Made by a program: the position numbers and the translations under genes
The notes under the pieces: model-generated
What the model saw: the letters and a program-made list of their open reading frames with translations, nothing else
The model's database searches: none
What the model was told of the DNA's origin: nothing
Source: Sanguibacter keddieii DSM 10542
GTDB lineage: Bacteria; Actinomycetota; Actinomycetes; Actinomycetales; Cellulomonadaceae
Direction of reading: 5' to 3'
Assembly: GCF_000024925.1 (NCBI RefSeq)
Contig: NC_013521.1
Location: 4,092,001-4,156,000 of the forward strand
DNA: 64,000 nt
In this document: in pieces, positions 40,792 to 49,005 of the stretch
How positions within the stretch are numbered: the stretch's first letter is position 1
Layout of the letters: the number at the start of each line of letters is the position of its first letter

Positions 40792-41865
40792 ATGGCCTCC
40801 TCTCTCTGGCAGCCCTTCACGCTCGGACGCGTCGAGCTCCCGCACCGCCTCGCCCTCGCACCCATGACCCGCAACCGCGCCGAGGCTGACGGGACCCCGG
40901 GGCCCCTCGTGGCCACCTACTACGGCCAGCGCGCGTCGCTCGGGCTCGTCATCACCGAGGGCACGCAGCCCTCCGCCGACGGCCAGGGGTACCTCGGCAC
41001 GCCGGGCATCTACACCCCCGAGCACGTCGAGGGCTGGCGCGCCGTCGCCGACGCCGTGCACGCCGAGGGCGGGGCGCTCTACGTCCAGCTCATGCACGCC
41101 GGGCGCATCTCACACCCGGACAACACCCCGCACCACCGCCAGCCCGTCGCCCCCTCCGCCATCTCCGCGGAGCAGGAGATGTTCACGCCGACAGGCCCGC
41201 AGACCACCCCGACCCCACGCGCCCTCGAGACCGAGGAGATCGCGACCGTGATCGACGAGTTCCGCCACGCGGCCGCCTCGGCGATCGCGGCCGGCGCCGA
41301 CGGCGTCGAGATCCACGCCGCCAACGGGTACCTGCTGCACCAGTTCCTCTCCCCGAACGCGAACCACCGCACCGACCCCTACGGCGGCTCGGTCGAGAAC
41401 CGCTCGCGGTTCGTCGTCGAGGTGGCACGCGCCGTCGCCGACGAGATCGGCGCCGACCGCGTCGGCATCCGGATCTCCCCGTCGATGCCCCTCGGCGGCC
41501 TGGACGAAGGCCCCCGCGAGGACGTGCACGCCCAGTACCTGCACCTCGTCGGCGAGCTCGCGCCGCTGGGCCTCGCCTACCTCCACGTGCACCACGTCGG
41601 CGACGACGAGCTGCTGCGCTCCTTCCGCGACGCCTGGCCGACCGCCGTCGTCGTGGTCCGCTACGGACGCACCCGCGAGCAGATCGCCGACGACATCGAC
41701 GCCGGCCTCGCGGACATCGCCCCTCTCGGCCGCTGGGCCCTGGCCAACCCCGACGTGGTCGACCGCCTGCGGACCGACGCGGCGTTCAACGAGCCGGACC
41801 CCTCGACCTTCTACAGCGGCGGCGAGTCGGGCTACACCGACTACCCGACGCTCGCGCAGGCCTGA
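40792..41865 (+). CDS. old yellow enzyme family ene-reductase (NemA-like)
   Basis: 357 residues, FMN-dependent TIM barrel. FMN- and substrate-binding features are LAPMTRNRA (22-30), YVQLMHAGRISHPD (98-110), the substrate pair H175/N178 in EIHAANGYLLHQFLSP, and NHRTDPYGGSVENR (191-204). These enzymes reduce activated C=C bonds of enones, nitro-esters or quinones with NADPH. It is divergent from a TetR repressor and followed by an SDR, so an electrophile-detoxification operon is likely. AAGGA about nine bases before ATG 40792. Confidence 0.95.
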   Translation: MASSLWQPFTLGRVELPHRLALAPMTRNRAEADGTPGPLVATYYGQRASLGLVITEGTQPSADGQGYLGTPGIYTPEHVEGWRAVADAVHAEGGALYVQLMHAGRISHPDNTPHHRQPVAPSAISAEQEMFTPTGPQTTPTPRALETEEIATVIDEFRHAAASAIAAGADGVEIHAANGYLLHQFLSPNANHRTDPYGGSVENRSRFVVEVARAVADEIGADRVGIRISPSMPLGGLDEGPREDVHAQYLHLVGELAPLGLAYLHVHHVGDDELLRSFRDAWPTAVVVVRYGRTREQIADDIDAGLADIAPLGRWALANPDVVDRLRTDAAFNEPDPSTFYSGGESGYTDYPTLAQA

Positions 41866-41951
41866 GCAGACCGCCTCTCCGACCCCACCCGAACACCTCG
41901 TCCGGCCGCACAGCACAGCGCGCCGGGCCCACCCGAAAGAGAGCAACCCTC

Positions 41952-42671
41952 ATGCCCGCACTCCACGGAGCAGTCGTCCTCGTCACCGGCGCGAACGGGG
42001 GCATCGGCACGCACCTCGTCCACGACGCCCTGGCCCGCGGCGCCAGCAAGGTCTACGCGACCGCCCGCAACCCGCGCCGGTGGGACGACGAGCGGATCGT
42101 GCCGCTGACGCTCGACGTCACCGACGGCGCCTCCATCGCCGCCGCCGTCGAGGCAGCACCCGACGTCACGGTGCTGATCAACAACGCCGGCGCCAACGTC
42201 TCGAGCCCCGGCATCCTCACGCACACCGACGAGGAGATCCGGGCGAACGTCGAGACCAACTTCCTCGGCCCGCTGTTCCTCGCCCGCGCCTTCGCGCCGG
42301 TCCTCGTGGCGAACGGCTCCTCGACGATCGTCGACATCCACTCGGCCCTCGCCTGGTACGCCGTCGCCGGGATCTACAGCGCCACCAAGGCGGCCCTGTG
42401 GTCGGCGACCAACTCGCTGCGCGTCGAGCTCGCCCCGCAGGGCGTCCACGTCGTCGGCGTGCACGTCGGCTACGTCGACACCGCGATGGCCGCCCACGCG
42501 ACCGACCCCAAGCTCGACCCGGCCGACCTGGTCCGCCAGGTCCTCGACGCCGTCGAGACGGACCAGTACGAGGTCCTCGCCGACCAGACCTCGGTCCAGC
42601 TCAAGGCAGCCCTCAGCGCACCGCTCGAGGCGCTGTACCCGGAGCTCGTGAAGACGACCGACGAGGCCTGA
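41952..42671 (+). CDS. short-chain dehydrogenase (SDR), paralogue of the gene at 44317
   Basis: 239 residues. Cofactor motif TGANGGIG (12-19), ARNPRRWDDER after the second strand (basic, suggesting NADP), LDVTD, NNAG and the catalytic YSATK. The C-terminal part LVRQVLDAVETDQYEVLADQTS and PLEALYPELV also occurs in the paralogue at 44317-45042. It follows the OYE gene by 86 bases and probably shares its operator. Likely a carbonyl reductase acting with the ene-reductase. A strong terminator follows. Confidence 0.9.
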   Translation: MPALHGAVVLVTGANGGIGTHLVHDALARGASKVYATARNPRRWDDERIVPLTLDVTDGASIAAAVEAAPDVTVLINNAGANVSSPGILTHTDEEIRANVETNFLGPLFLARAFAPVLVANGSSTIVDIHSALAWYAVAGIYSATKAALWSATNSLRVELAPQGVHVVGVHVGYVDTAMAAHATDPKLDPADLVRQVLDAVETDQYEVLADQTSVQLKAALSAPLEALYPELVKTTDEA

Positions 42672-42683
42672 CACCTCGATGCC

Positions 42684-42719
42684 GCAGCGGGCGGGAGGCG
42701 ACAGCCTCTCGCCCGCTGC
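42684..42719. terminator. bidirectional terminator after the SDR gene
   Basis: GCAGCGGGCG (42684-42693) and GAGGC (42695-42699) pair with GCCTC (42704-42708) and CGCCCGCTGC (42710-42719), with a four-base loop and one mismatch, between convergent genes. Confidence 0.88.
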
Positions 42720-42738
42720 CGCACCCGGGGACGCCGCC

Positions 42739-43314
42739 TCAGCCCTCGCGGGTGACGAGCGCGACCAGCGCCTCGACGAGGTCGTCCGGGGTGGTCTGCC
42801 ACATCTGCGGGTCGAGGTGACCGCTGGCGTGCATGCTCGCGATCCCGTGCACGCTCGTCAGGAGCATCGCGCCGTAGAGGTGCGCCCGCTCGTCGCCGAC
42901 GACCGTCCCGACAATCCTCAAGAACTCGTCCTGCGCGCGCCCCGCCGCCCGGATGGCGAGCTCCGGGTCCTGGGCCGGCATCGTGAACATCATCCGGTAG
43001 ACCTCGGGCTCCTCGCGGCTCACCGTCAGCAGCGCCCCCAGGGCTGCCCGCAGCCCGGCGGCGGCCCCACCCGCCTCGGGCTCCCCCAGGCCAGCCAGCT
43101 CCTCGGCGATCCGGTCCCAGCTCTCCGCCCCGACCGCCGCCAGGAGACTCTCCTTGTCCGCGAAGTGACGGTAGGCGGCCCCCCGGGACACGTGCGCGCG
43201 TGCTCCCACCTCGCGGAGCGTGACGGCCTGCTGACCTCCCTCGGCGAGGAGCTCTCGGGTGGCGTCGAGCAGAGCACGGCGGGTGGCGGCGGCGGATTCC
43301 TGACGGCTGACCAT
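42739..43314 (-). CDS. TetR-family repressor of the divergent SDR genes
   Basis: 191 residues from ATG 43314. The helix-turn-helix ATRRALLDATRELLAEGGQQAVTLREVGARAHVSRGAAYRHFADKESLL begins close to the N-terminus, and the C-terminal domain (TetR_C_33-like, with LYGAMLLTSVHGIASM) is normal. Starts further upstream (43326, 43377) would lie inside the operator region. TATGAT stands seven bases before ATG 43314 with no ribosome-binding site, indicating a leaderless message. Two 20-base direct repeats lie in the divergent promoter region and are the probable operators. Confidence 0.9.
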   Translation of the reverse strand: MVSRQESAAATRRALLDATRELLAEGGQQAVTLREVGARAHVSRGAAYRHFADKESLLAAVGAESWDRIAEELAGLGEPEAGGAAAGLRAALGALLTVSREEPEVYRMMFTMPAQDPELAIRAAGRAQDEFLRIVGTVVGDERAHLYGAMLLTSVHGIASMHASGHLDPQMWQTTPDDLVEALVALVTREG

Positions 43315-43328
43315 GGTGACGATCATAC

Positions 43329-43382
43329 AGTTGACAGCGTCACCTGAAGTGCTACGGTACTGAGATGACAACGTCATCTGAA
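43329..43382. promoter_or_regulatory. two TetR operator copies over a divergent, leaderless promoter pair
   Basis: AGTTGACAGCGTCACCTGAA (43329-43348) and AGATGACAACGTCATCTGAA (43363-43382) agree at 17 of 20 positions, each around a TGAC-(3)-GTCA dyad, 34 bases apart. The first contains the -35 TTGACA (43331-43336) of the plus-strand SDR promoter (-10 TACGGT 43353-43358, spacer 16); the second covers that gene's ATG at 43365. The minus-strand TetR -10 (43327-43322) abuts the first copy. Confidence 0.8.
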
Positions 43383-44240
43383 ATTGCAGAGACCATCGTC
43401 GTGACCGGCGCCTCGACCGGCATGGGGGCGGCGACCGCCCGAGAGCTGGCTTCTCGCGGCTACCACGTGCTCGCCGGCGTCCGCCGACAGGCCGACGGCC
43501 AGGCCCTCGAGTCGGCCCGGATCCGCCCGGTCATCCTCGACATCACCCGCCCGGAGCAGGTCGCCGAGCTGGTACGCACCGTCGAGGCCGACGGCCGGCC
43601 GCTCCGCGCGGTGGTCAACAACGCCGGCATCGCGGTCAACGCCCCCGTCGAGGTGCTGCCGATGGCCGAGTGGCGCCGACAGTTCGACGTGAACTTCTTC
43701 GGCCACGTCGAGGTCACCCAGGCCCTCCTGCCTGCCCTGCTGCGCAGCAGGGGCCGGGTCGTCATGATGAGCTCCCTCGGCGGTCGGCTCGCCCAGCCCA
43801 CCTACGGGGCCTACTCGGGGTCGAAGTTCGCCCTCGAGGCCGTCAGCGACGCGCTGCGCCGCGAGCTCGCCCCGCACGGCGTCACCGTCGCGATCGTCGA
43901 GCCCGGTGCCGTCCGTACCGAGATGGTCGGCCGCGGAGGTGTCACTGCACGACGCCTCGTCGACGGCATGACCGCCGAGCAGGAGCAGCGGTACGCCGGG
44001 CTCATGGACGCGATCCTCGCCCAGTCCGAGACCTTCCTGCGCGGCGGCGTCGAGTCCGCCCAGGCCGCGAAGACCATCGCGGACGCTGCGACCACGAGAC
44101 GCCCCAGGACGCGCTACACGATCGGTCGCGACGCCGCCCTCCTCACGCGCCTCGCGCGGATCCTGCCGGACCGCGTGCTGGACCGCCTGCTCTCGTCGGC
44201 GCTCAGCAAGAATGCGCCGGCCGCGCCGACCGCGCACTGA
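43365..44240 (+). CDS. short-chain dehydrogenase of the retinol-dehydrogenase-like type
   Basis: 291 residues. VVTGASTGMG (12-21), NNAGIAVNAPVEVLP, the serine in MMSSLGGR and YSGSK are the SDR motifs; the C-terminal helical extension (FLRGGVESAQAAKTIADAATTRRPRTRYTIGRDA...) is typical of the longer 'SDR family oxidoreductase' group acting on hydrophobic alcohols or steroids. ATG 43365 lies six bases after the -10 TACGGT, so the transcript is probably leaderless. It is followed by another SDR after 76 bases that contain the direct repeat CCTTCCCGCACCTC twice. Confidence 0.9.
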   Translation: MTTSSEIAETIVVTGASTGMGAATARELASRGYHVLAGVRRQADGQALESARIRPVILDITRPEQVAELVRTVEADGRPLRAVVNNAGIAVNAPVEVLPMAEWRRQFDVNFFGHVEVTQALLPALLRSRGRVVMMSSLGGRLAQPTYGAYSGSKFALEAVSDALRRELAPHGVTVAIVEPGAVRTEMVGRGGVTARRLVDGMTAEQEQRYAGLMDAILAQSETFLRGGVESAQAAKTIADAATTRRPRTRYTIGRDAALLTRLARILPDRVLDRLLSSALSKNAPAAPTAH

Positions 44241-44316
44241 CCGCCCCTCGCCCTTCCCGCACCTCACCCTTCCCGCACCTCGCCGTCCACCGCACCTCTC
44301 ACGAACGGAAGACCTC

Positions 44317-45042
44317 ATGACCTCCCTGCACAACGCCGTCGTCCTGGTCACCGGAGCGAACGGAGGCATCGGCAGCTCCTTCGTCCGCGCCGCTCTCGCC
44401 CGCGGCGCGGCGAGGGTCTACGCGACCGCACGCTCTCCGCGCGCCTGGGACGACGAGCGGGTCGTCCCGCTCACCCTCGACGTCACCGACCCGGCGTCGG
44501 TCGCCGCAGCCGTCGAGGCCGCACCCGACGTCACCGTGCTCGTCAACAACGCCGGCGGCCTCCCGCAGACGGCCAGCATCCTCGAGGTCGACGAGGCCGA
44601 CCTCCGCCAGACCATGGAGATCAACTTCTTCGCGCCGCTGCTCGTCGCGCGCGCCTTCGCGCCGGCCCTGCGCGCCGCCGACGGCGCGGTGCTCGTCGAC
44701 ATGCACTCCGTCGCCAGCTGGCTCGCCTCGGGCGGTCCGTACAGCGCGTCGAAGGCCGCCCTCTGGTCGGCGACGAACTCGTTGCGGGTCGAGCTCGCAC
44801 CGCACGGGGTGCTCGTCACCGGCGTGCACGTCGGCTACGTCGACACCGCGATGGCAGCGCACGCCGACGGCCCCAAGATGGCACCGGACGACCTCGTGAC
44901 CGCCGTTCTCGACGGCGTCGAGGCGGGCGCCCACGAGGTGGTCGCCGACGAGCTCAGCGCAGCCGTCAAGGCAGGTCTGTCAGGACCGGTCGAGGCCCTC
45001 TACCCCGAGCTGGTCCACGCAGATGACCATGCAGGCGCCTGA
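44317..45042 (+). CDS. short-chain dehydrogenase (SDR), paralogue of the gene at 41952
   Basis: 241 residues. VTGANGGIG, the basic ARSPRAWDDERVVPLTLDVTD, NNAGGLPQ and YSASK are visible. It is close to the SDR at 41952-42671 along its whole length (ALWSATNSLRVELAP.GV and GVHVGYVDTAMAAHA are shared), so the two flank an inserted TetR/SDR pair and are probably a duplication. GGAAGA lies about six bases before ATG 44317. Substrate unknown. Ends at a strong terminator. Confidence 0.9.
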   Translation: MTSLHNAVVLVTGANGGIGSSFVRAALARGAARVYATARSPRAWDDERVVPLTLDVTDPASVAAAVEAAPDVTVLVNNAGGLPQTASILEVDEADLRQTMEINFFAPLLVARAFAPALRAADGAVLVDMHSVASWLASGGPYSASKAALWSATNSLRVELAPHGVLVTGVHVGYVDTAMAAHADGPKMAPDDLVTAVLDGVEAGAHEVVADELSAAVKAGLSGPVEALYPELVHADDHAGA

Positions 45043-45092
45043 GCGGCCGGTGACGGCCCTCCCCGGAGGACGACCTCGGCCCGCGACACGAC

Positions 45093-45128
45093 GAGCAGGG
45101 GCTGTGCAGCGTCGCACAGCCCCTGCTC
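45093..45128. terminator. bidirectional terminator between SDR and EthD-like gene
   Basis: GAGCAGGGGCTGTGC (45093-45107) pairs perfectly with 45114-45128 around a six-base loop, between convergent genes. Confidence 0.9.
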
Positions 45129-45141
45129 CGGTGACGCACCC

Positions 45142-45942
45142 CTACCCCTCGGGGTGCGCGAGGACCTTCCCGTCCCGGACGAAGGTCAGCGCGGCCGTCA
45201 CGTCGTAGGCGTGGACCGCCGAGGCCGCAGCCGAGACCACCTCGGACAGCGGCCCCGAGGCCGCCCCGTCGAAGAACGCCGCGCGGGCGGCGTCGTCGGC
45301 GAACCCGAGCATCACGGAGGCGTGCAGGTGCTGGTCGTCCGGGTTGTCGTGGGCGACGTCGGGGGTGTCCCAGAGCTTCTCGCTCCACGGGAGGAAGGTC
45401 TGCGTCCGCAGCTCCTTCAGGTCCGCTGCCGCGACGAGCGCTGGGACGACCCGCTTCTTCACGGCCTTGTGGAACTCGACCGAGCCGACCCCCTCCCGTC
45501 GGCGCAGGTAGAGGACTGCGCGGGAGCCGACCGGCTCGCCCGGTGCCGCGACGTCGTACCAGCGCGAGCTGTTCGGCGGCCCGGCGTAGAGCAGGGTCCG
45601 CCGGAACACGTTGACCTCGTCCGCGAAGGCGAGCGCCGTCTGCTTGCGCCCGGCGAGCGGGGAGAGCGCCGACTCGAAGGTCACCTCGGCGATCCCGTCG
45701 ACCGCCCGGTCGGCGGGGATCGCGGTCTCGACGCCGTCCGTCTCGGGCCACATCCCGGGGTTGTCCTCGGCGAGGTGGACCTGGCGGTACTCGGTGAGCC
45801 CCGGGGTCGCGGCGATGATGCCGGAGTGCGGGCCCCTCCAGTAGTCCATGCCGGTCTGGCGGGGCTGGTCGGTGCGGACCCACAGCAGGACCGAAGAGCT
45901 GAAGTGCTTCGACAGGGTCGGTACGGCGGCGGAGCTGGTCAT
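45142..45942 (-). CDS. EthD-domain (dimeric alpha/beta-barrel) protein
   Basis: 266 residues, apparently two ferredoxin-like repeats. The first has the EthD signature YWRGPHSGIIAATPGLTEYRQVHL (about 34-57); the second (about 130-260) starts LYLRRREGVGSVEFHKAVKKRVVP. EthD-like proteins assist in ether, polyketide or aromatic-ring metabolism and are typically small enzymes or ligand carriers. It is upstream of neither hydrolase directly but in the same direction, 116 bases after the hydrolase at 46059, so the two could be co-transcribed in the reverse order (45942 lies downstream of 46059). Function unproven. Confidence 0.75.
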   Translation of the reverse strand: MTSSAAVPTLSKHFSSSVLLWVRTDQPRQTGMDYWRGPHSGIIAATPGLTEYRQVHLAEDNPGMWPETDGVETAIPADRAVDGIAEVTFESALSPLAGRKQTALAFADEVNVFRRTLLYAGPPNSSRWYDVAAPGEPVGSRAVLYLRRREGVGSVEFHKAVKKRVVPALVAAADLKELRTQTFLPWSEKLWDTPDVAHDNPDDQHLHASVMLGFADDAARAAFFDGAASGPLSEVVSAAASAVHAYDVTAALTFVRDGKVLAHPEG

Positions 45943-46058
45943 GGTGGTGCCCTTCGTCTCGGTGCGGCCTTCGTCGGGTGGTGGAACGTCAGGGGAGGTC
46001 GGGTGGTACGTCGAGGACCCGGTCTCGGAGTCGAGACCGGGCCTGGACCTCGGGCCGG

Positions 46059-46916
46059 TCAGGGCGCGAGGAACCTCACCGCGACGGGGGCGAACGTCTC
46101 GTGGAACTGGAAGATGCCGCCGTGACCGGAGTCCGGGTAGATGATCAGCTCGGACCCCGCGATCCGGCGGTGCAGGTCCTCGGAGAGCACCGAGGGGACC
46201 ATGCGGTCGTTGTCGCCGTTGGCGATGAGCGTGGGCTGCGTGATGACCGACAGGTCCGACGGGGCCGAGAGGCCGAACTTCTTGATCGCGCTGAGCTGGG
46301 TCTGGAACGCCTTGGTCGAGATCTTCGCGTCTCGGTCGACGGTGCGCTCTCCGAGGCGCTGCACGAACGCCTTCGCAGCACGCTTGCCCGTCGCGTTGCG
46401 GTTGAAGAAGAGGAACTCCTTGGGGTCGGAGCGGGTCAGCGTGGCGCGCAGGACGTCGTAGTACGTGGTGCGCACGACCTTGTCCATGTCCTTGCCGCCC
46501 CGGGGGCCGGTGCCCGTGAGCACGAGTCGGCGCACGAGCTCGGGGTGCTTGACCACCAGGTCCTGCGCGATCATGCCGCCCATCGAGAACGAGAAGATGT
46601 CGATCGTCTCGTGCCCCAGGGCCCTGATGAAGGTGTAGGCGTCGTCCGCCGCCTCCTCGATCGTCTTCGGGACGCTCCCCGTGGACGCCCCGACCCCACG
46701 CTGGTCGAAGGCGATGACATGGCGGCCCTGCGCGATCGGGTCCACGATGCGCGGGTCCCAGTTGTCGAGCGTCGCGGCGAGGTGGACGAAGAAGACGACG
46801 GGGATGCCGCCCTTCGGCCCGAGCTCGCGGTAGGCGTAGGTCACGCCGCCCGCGGTGACGGTGCGGGCCGGTGCCTGCGCGTACGAGGTGATGACGGGTT
46901 CGTCGTGGGTGCTCAT
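46059..46916 (-). CDS. alpha/beta hydrolase, paralogue of the gene at 48032
   Basis: 285 residues. GVTYAYRELGPKGGIPVVFFVHLAATLDNWDPR (24-56), DQRGVGAS, the nucleophile FSFSMGGM (S111), ANGDNDRMVPS and DSGHGG complete a catalytic triad. It is closely related to the hydrolase at 48032-48919 (both have YRELGP...NWDPR/DDWDPR, SMGGM, TRSDPKEFLFF/ARRDPKEVLFF). The N-terminal 20 residues are extra. Such hydrolases are often near quinone oxidoreductases and TetR regulators and act on small esters or lactones. ATG 46916, GGAGA about seven bases upstream. Confidence 0.9.
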   Translation of the reverse strand: MSTHDEPVITSYAQAPARTVTAGGVTYAYRELGPKGGIPVVFFVHLAATLDNWDPRIVDPIAQGRHVIAFDQRGVGASTGSVPKTIEEAADDAYTFIRALGHETIDIFSFSMGGMIAQDLVVKHPELVRRLVLTGTGPRGGKDMDKVVRTTYYDVLRATLTRSDPKEFLFFNRNATGKRAAKAFVQRLGERTVDRDAKISTKAFQTQLSAIKKFGLSAPSDLSVITQPTLIANGDNDRMVPSVLSEDLHRRIAGSELIIYPDSGHGGIFQFHETFAPVAVRFLAP

Positions 46917-47039
46917 GATCAGGTCTCCTGCGGGGTGCGGTGGTCCGGGCTGTGCGTGGGTGCGCCCCGCCGCTGCGGCGGGGTGCGGTCGAGCGTGCGC
47001 GGAGGGCACCGCGTCGCTCCGGTGGGCAGACGAGCCCGG

Positions 47040-48035
47040 TCAGGGGACCGTGACGACAGCCTTGCCCCGGATGCCGCCCTTCGCCAGTGCGGCGAGCGCC
47101 TGAGGTGTCTCGTCGAAGGTCGAGACCTTGCCGACCACCGGACGGAGGACACCGGAGTCGACGAGGGCAGCGATCTGACGGAGCTGCTCGCCGCTCGCGC
47201 TCATGAAGAGGAACTCGTAGGTGACGCCGAGGTCCTTGGCCTGCTTGCGGACCTTGCGGCTGAGCGCCGTGATGGCCAGGCGGAGCACGGGGTTGAGCCC
47301 AGCCTCACGTGAGAACGTCGGGTCCGGAGGGCCGGAGATCCCGATCGCCTTCCCGCCAGGACGGAGGATGCGCAGCGACTTCTCGAGGTTCTCGCCGCCG
47401 AGGCTGTCGAGCACCAGGTCGTAGCCGGTCAGCTGGGCCTCGAAGTCCTGCGAGCGGTAGTCGATGACGACGTCGGCGCCGAGCTCCCGCACGAAGTCTG
47501 CGTTCGCAGCGCTGGCCGTGGTCGCGACCGTCGCGCCGAGGTGCTTGGCCAGCTGGATCGCGATGGAGCCGACACCACCGGCGCCGGCGTGGATCAGCAC
47601 CTTCTGGCCGGGGCGGACCTTCCCCTTCACGACGAGGGCCTGCCAGGCGGTGAGCGCGACGAGGGGCAGCGACCCGGCCTCCTCGACCGTGGTCGAGGTG
47701 GGCGCGAGGGCGAGGTCCTGCTCGGCGACGGCGACGCGCTCCGCGAAGGTGCCGATCTGGTCCTTGCCGGGGCGCGCGTAGACCTCGTCACCCACCGCGA
47801 ACCCGCGAACCAGGGAGCCGACGCGGAGGACGGTCCCGGCGACGTCGTGCCCGAGGGTGAGCGGGAGCTTGTACGGGAGGATCTGCTTGAACTCTCCCTC
47901 GCGGATCTTCTCGTCGAGCTGGTTCAGCCCGGCCGCCCGGACCTGGACGAGGACGTCGCGGTCCCCGACGGTGGGCTCGGGGACGTCCGCCTCGTGCAGC
48001 GGGCCCTTGTACGACGTGACGACGAACGCTCTCAT
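47040..48035 (-). CDS. NADP-dependent quinone oxidoreductase-like alcohol dehydrogenase
   Basis: 331 residues of the zinc-free medium-chain reductase group. GHDVAGTVLRVG (62-73), VYARPGKDQIGTFAE and the cofactor motif AGAGGVGS (150-157) are present; the zinc-ligand cysteines of true alcohol dehydrogenases are absent. It probably reduces quinones or enones with NADPH. The ATG at 48035 overlaps the stop of the upstream hydrolase (48032-48035). With the divergent TetR and its operator this forms a regulated electrophile-handling operon. Confidence 0.93.
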   Translation of the reverse strand: MRAFVVTSYKGPLHEADVPEPTVGDRDVLVQVRAAGLNQLDEKIREGEFKQILPYKLPLTLGHDVAGTVLRVGSLVRGFAVGDEVYARPGKDQIGTFAERVAVAEQDLALAPTSTTVEEAGSLPLVALTAWQALVVKGKVRPGQKVLIHAGAGGVGSIAIQLAKHLGATVATTASAANADFVRELGADVVIDYRSQDFEAQLTGYDLVLDSLGGENLEKSLRILRPGGKAIGISGPPDPTFSREAGLNPVLRLAITALSRKVRKQAKDLGVTYEFLFMSASGEQLRQIAALVDSGVLRPVVGKVSTFDETPQALAALAKGGIRGKAVVTVP

Positions 48036-48919
48036 GATGTCTTCTCCTGGTGGTGGGGCGTGGCGGTGGGGCGACGGAGGTGGTCGAGCATCGTGGCGAC
48101 CACCTGCCGTCCGTGCTGTGCGACGGCGCCGTGGCCGGCGTCGGGAAGGATGTGCACATCCGTCGAGGGCAACCTGCCGGCGAGCTCGTCTGCGTCGGCC
48201 GGGGGCACCAGGACGTCGCTGTCGCCGTGGACGACGAGCACGGTGCCGGTGAGCACCGAGATGTCGTGCGCCGGGAGGGCGCCCCAGCGGCGGACGGCAC
48301 GGAGCTGCGCGCGCAGGACCGCGAGGGTGACTGCTGCGTCGCGGTCCGTCGTGCGCTCCTCCAGCCGCGAGAGGTAGGCCTTCGCGGCTGCGCGTCCCGT
48401 GGGGGTGCGCGTGAAGAAGAGGACCTCCTTCGGGTCCCTGCGCGCGAGCAGCGCCCGCAGGGTGCCGGCGACCATGACCCGGGGCAGCCGCGTGAGGCCG
48501 GTGCCGCCCGTGGGGCCGGAGCTCGCCAGGACGACCCGGTCGACGAGATGGGGCGCGCGGGCGACGACGGCCTGGGCGACCATGCCGCCCATCGACTGCC
48601 CGAAGAGGTCGACGCGCTCGTGACCGAGTGCGTCGAGGACCGCGACCGCGTCGGCGGCCATCGCATCGATGCTGCTCTGCGCCTGGCCCGTCGACCCTCC
48701 GACGCCGCGGTAGCCGATGGCGATGACGTGCCGCTCCTCGGCGAGCCCGTCCATGACGCGTGGGTCCCAGTCGTCCAGGTTCGCACCGAGGTGCGTCAGC
48801 GCGACGAGGGGGACGCCGGTCTGTGGCCCCAGCTCGCGGTAGACGAAGCGTGCCCCTGCTGCCGAGACGGTCGACGTCGAGACGTCGGCCCACCTCTGTG
48901 CTGTTCGCTGCTCTCGCAC
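48032..48919 (-). CDS. alpha/beta hydrolase, first gene of the TetR-regulated operon
   Basis: 295 residues from GTG 48919. YRELGPQTGVPLVALTHLGANLDDWDPR, GYRGVGGSTG, the elbow GQSMGGM (S109), HGDSDVLVPP and DAGHGA give the catalytic set. Paralogue of 46059-46916. GGAGGGCG lies six to eleven bases upstream. It overlaps the quinone oxidoreductase gene by four bases and is divergent from the TetR gene at 49006, with the operator between. Substrate unknown. Confidence 0.9.
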   Translation of the reverse strand: MREQRTAQRWADVSTSTVSAAGARFVYRELGPQTGVPLVALTHLGANLDDWDPRVMDGLAEERHVIAIGYRGVGGSTGQAQSSIDAMAADAVAVLDALGHERVDLFGQSMGGMVAQAVVARAPHLVDRVVLASSGPTGGTGLTRLPRVMVAGTLRALLARRDPKEVLFFTRTPTGRAAAKAYLSRLEERTTDRDAAVTLAVLRAQLRAVRRWGALPAHDISVLTGTVLVVHGDSDVLVPPADADELAGRLPSTDVHILPDAGHGAVAQHGRQVVATMLDHLRRPTATPHHQEKTS

Positions 48920-48950
48920 GTCGCCCTCCTGGGCTCTTCTGCTGGTCGAA

Positions 48951-48988
48951 TGTTCCGAGTAGACTCAATACTGAGCGCACTCAGAACA
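48951..48988. promoter_or_regulatory. TetR operator with CTCA-N4-TGAG core
   Basis: The region holds overlapping dyads: CTCA-ATAC-TGAG (48964-48975) and TGAG-CGCA-CTCA (48972-48983), framed by TGTTCCGAGT (48951-48960) and ACTCAGAACA (48979-48988), complementary at 9 of 10. Read on the minus strand, GCGCTCAGT..TGAG parallels the operator before the paralogous TetR at 40082. Confidence 0.7.
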
Positions 48989-49005
48989 TCTGTCAAGGGA
49001 GGACC

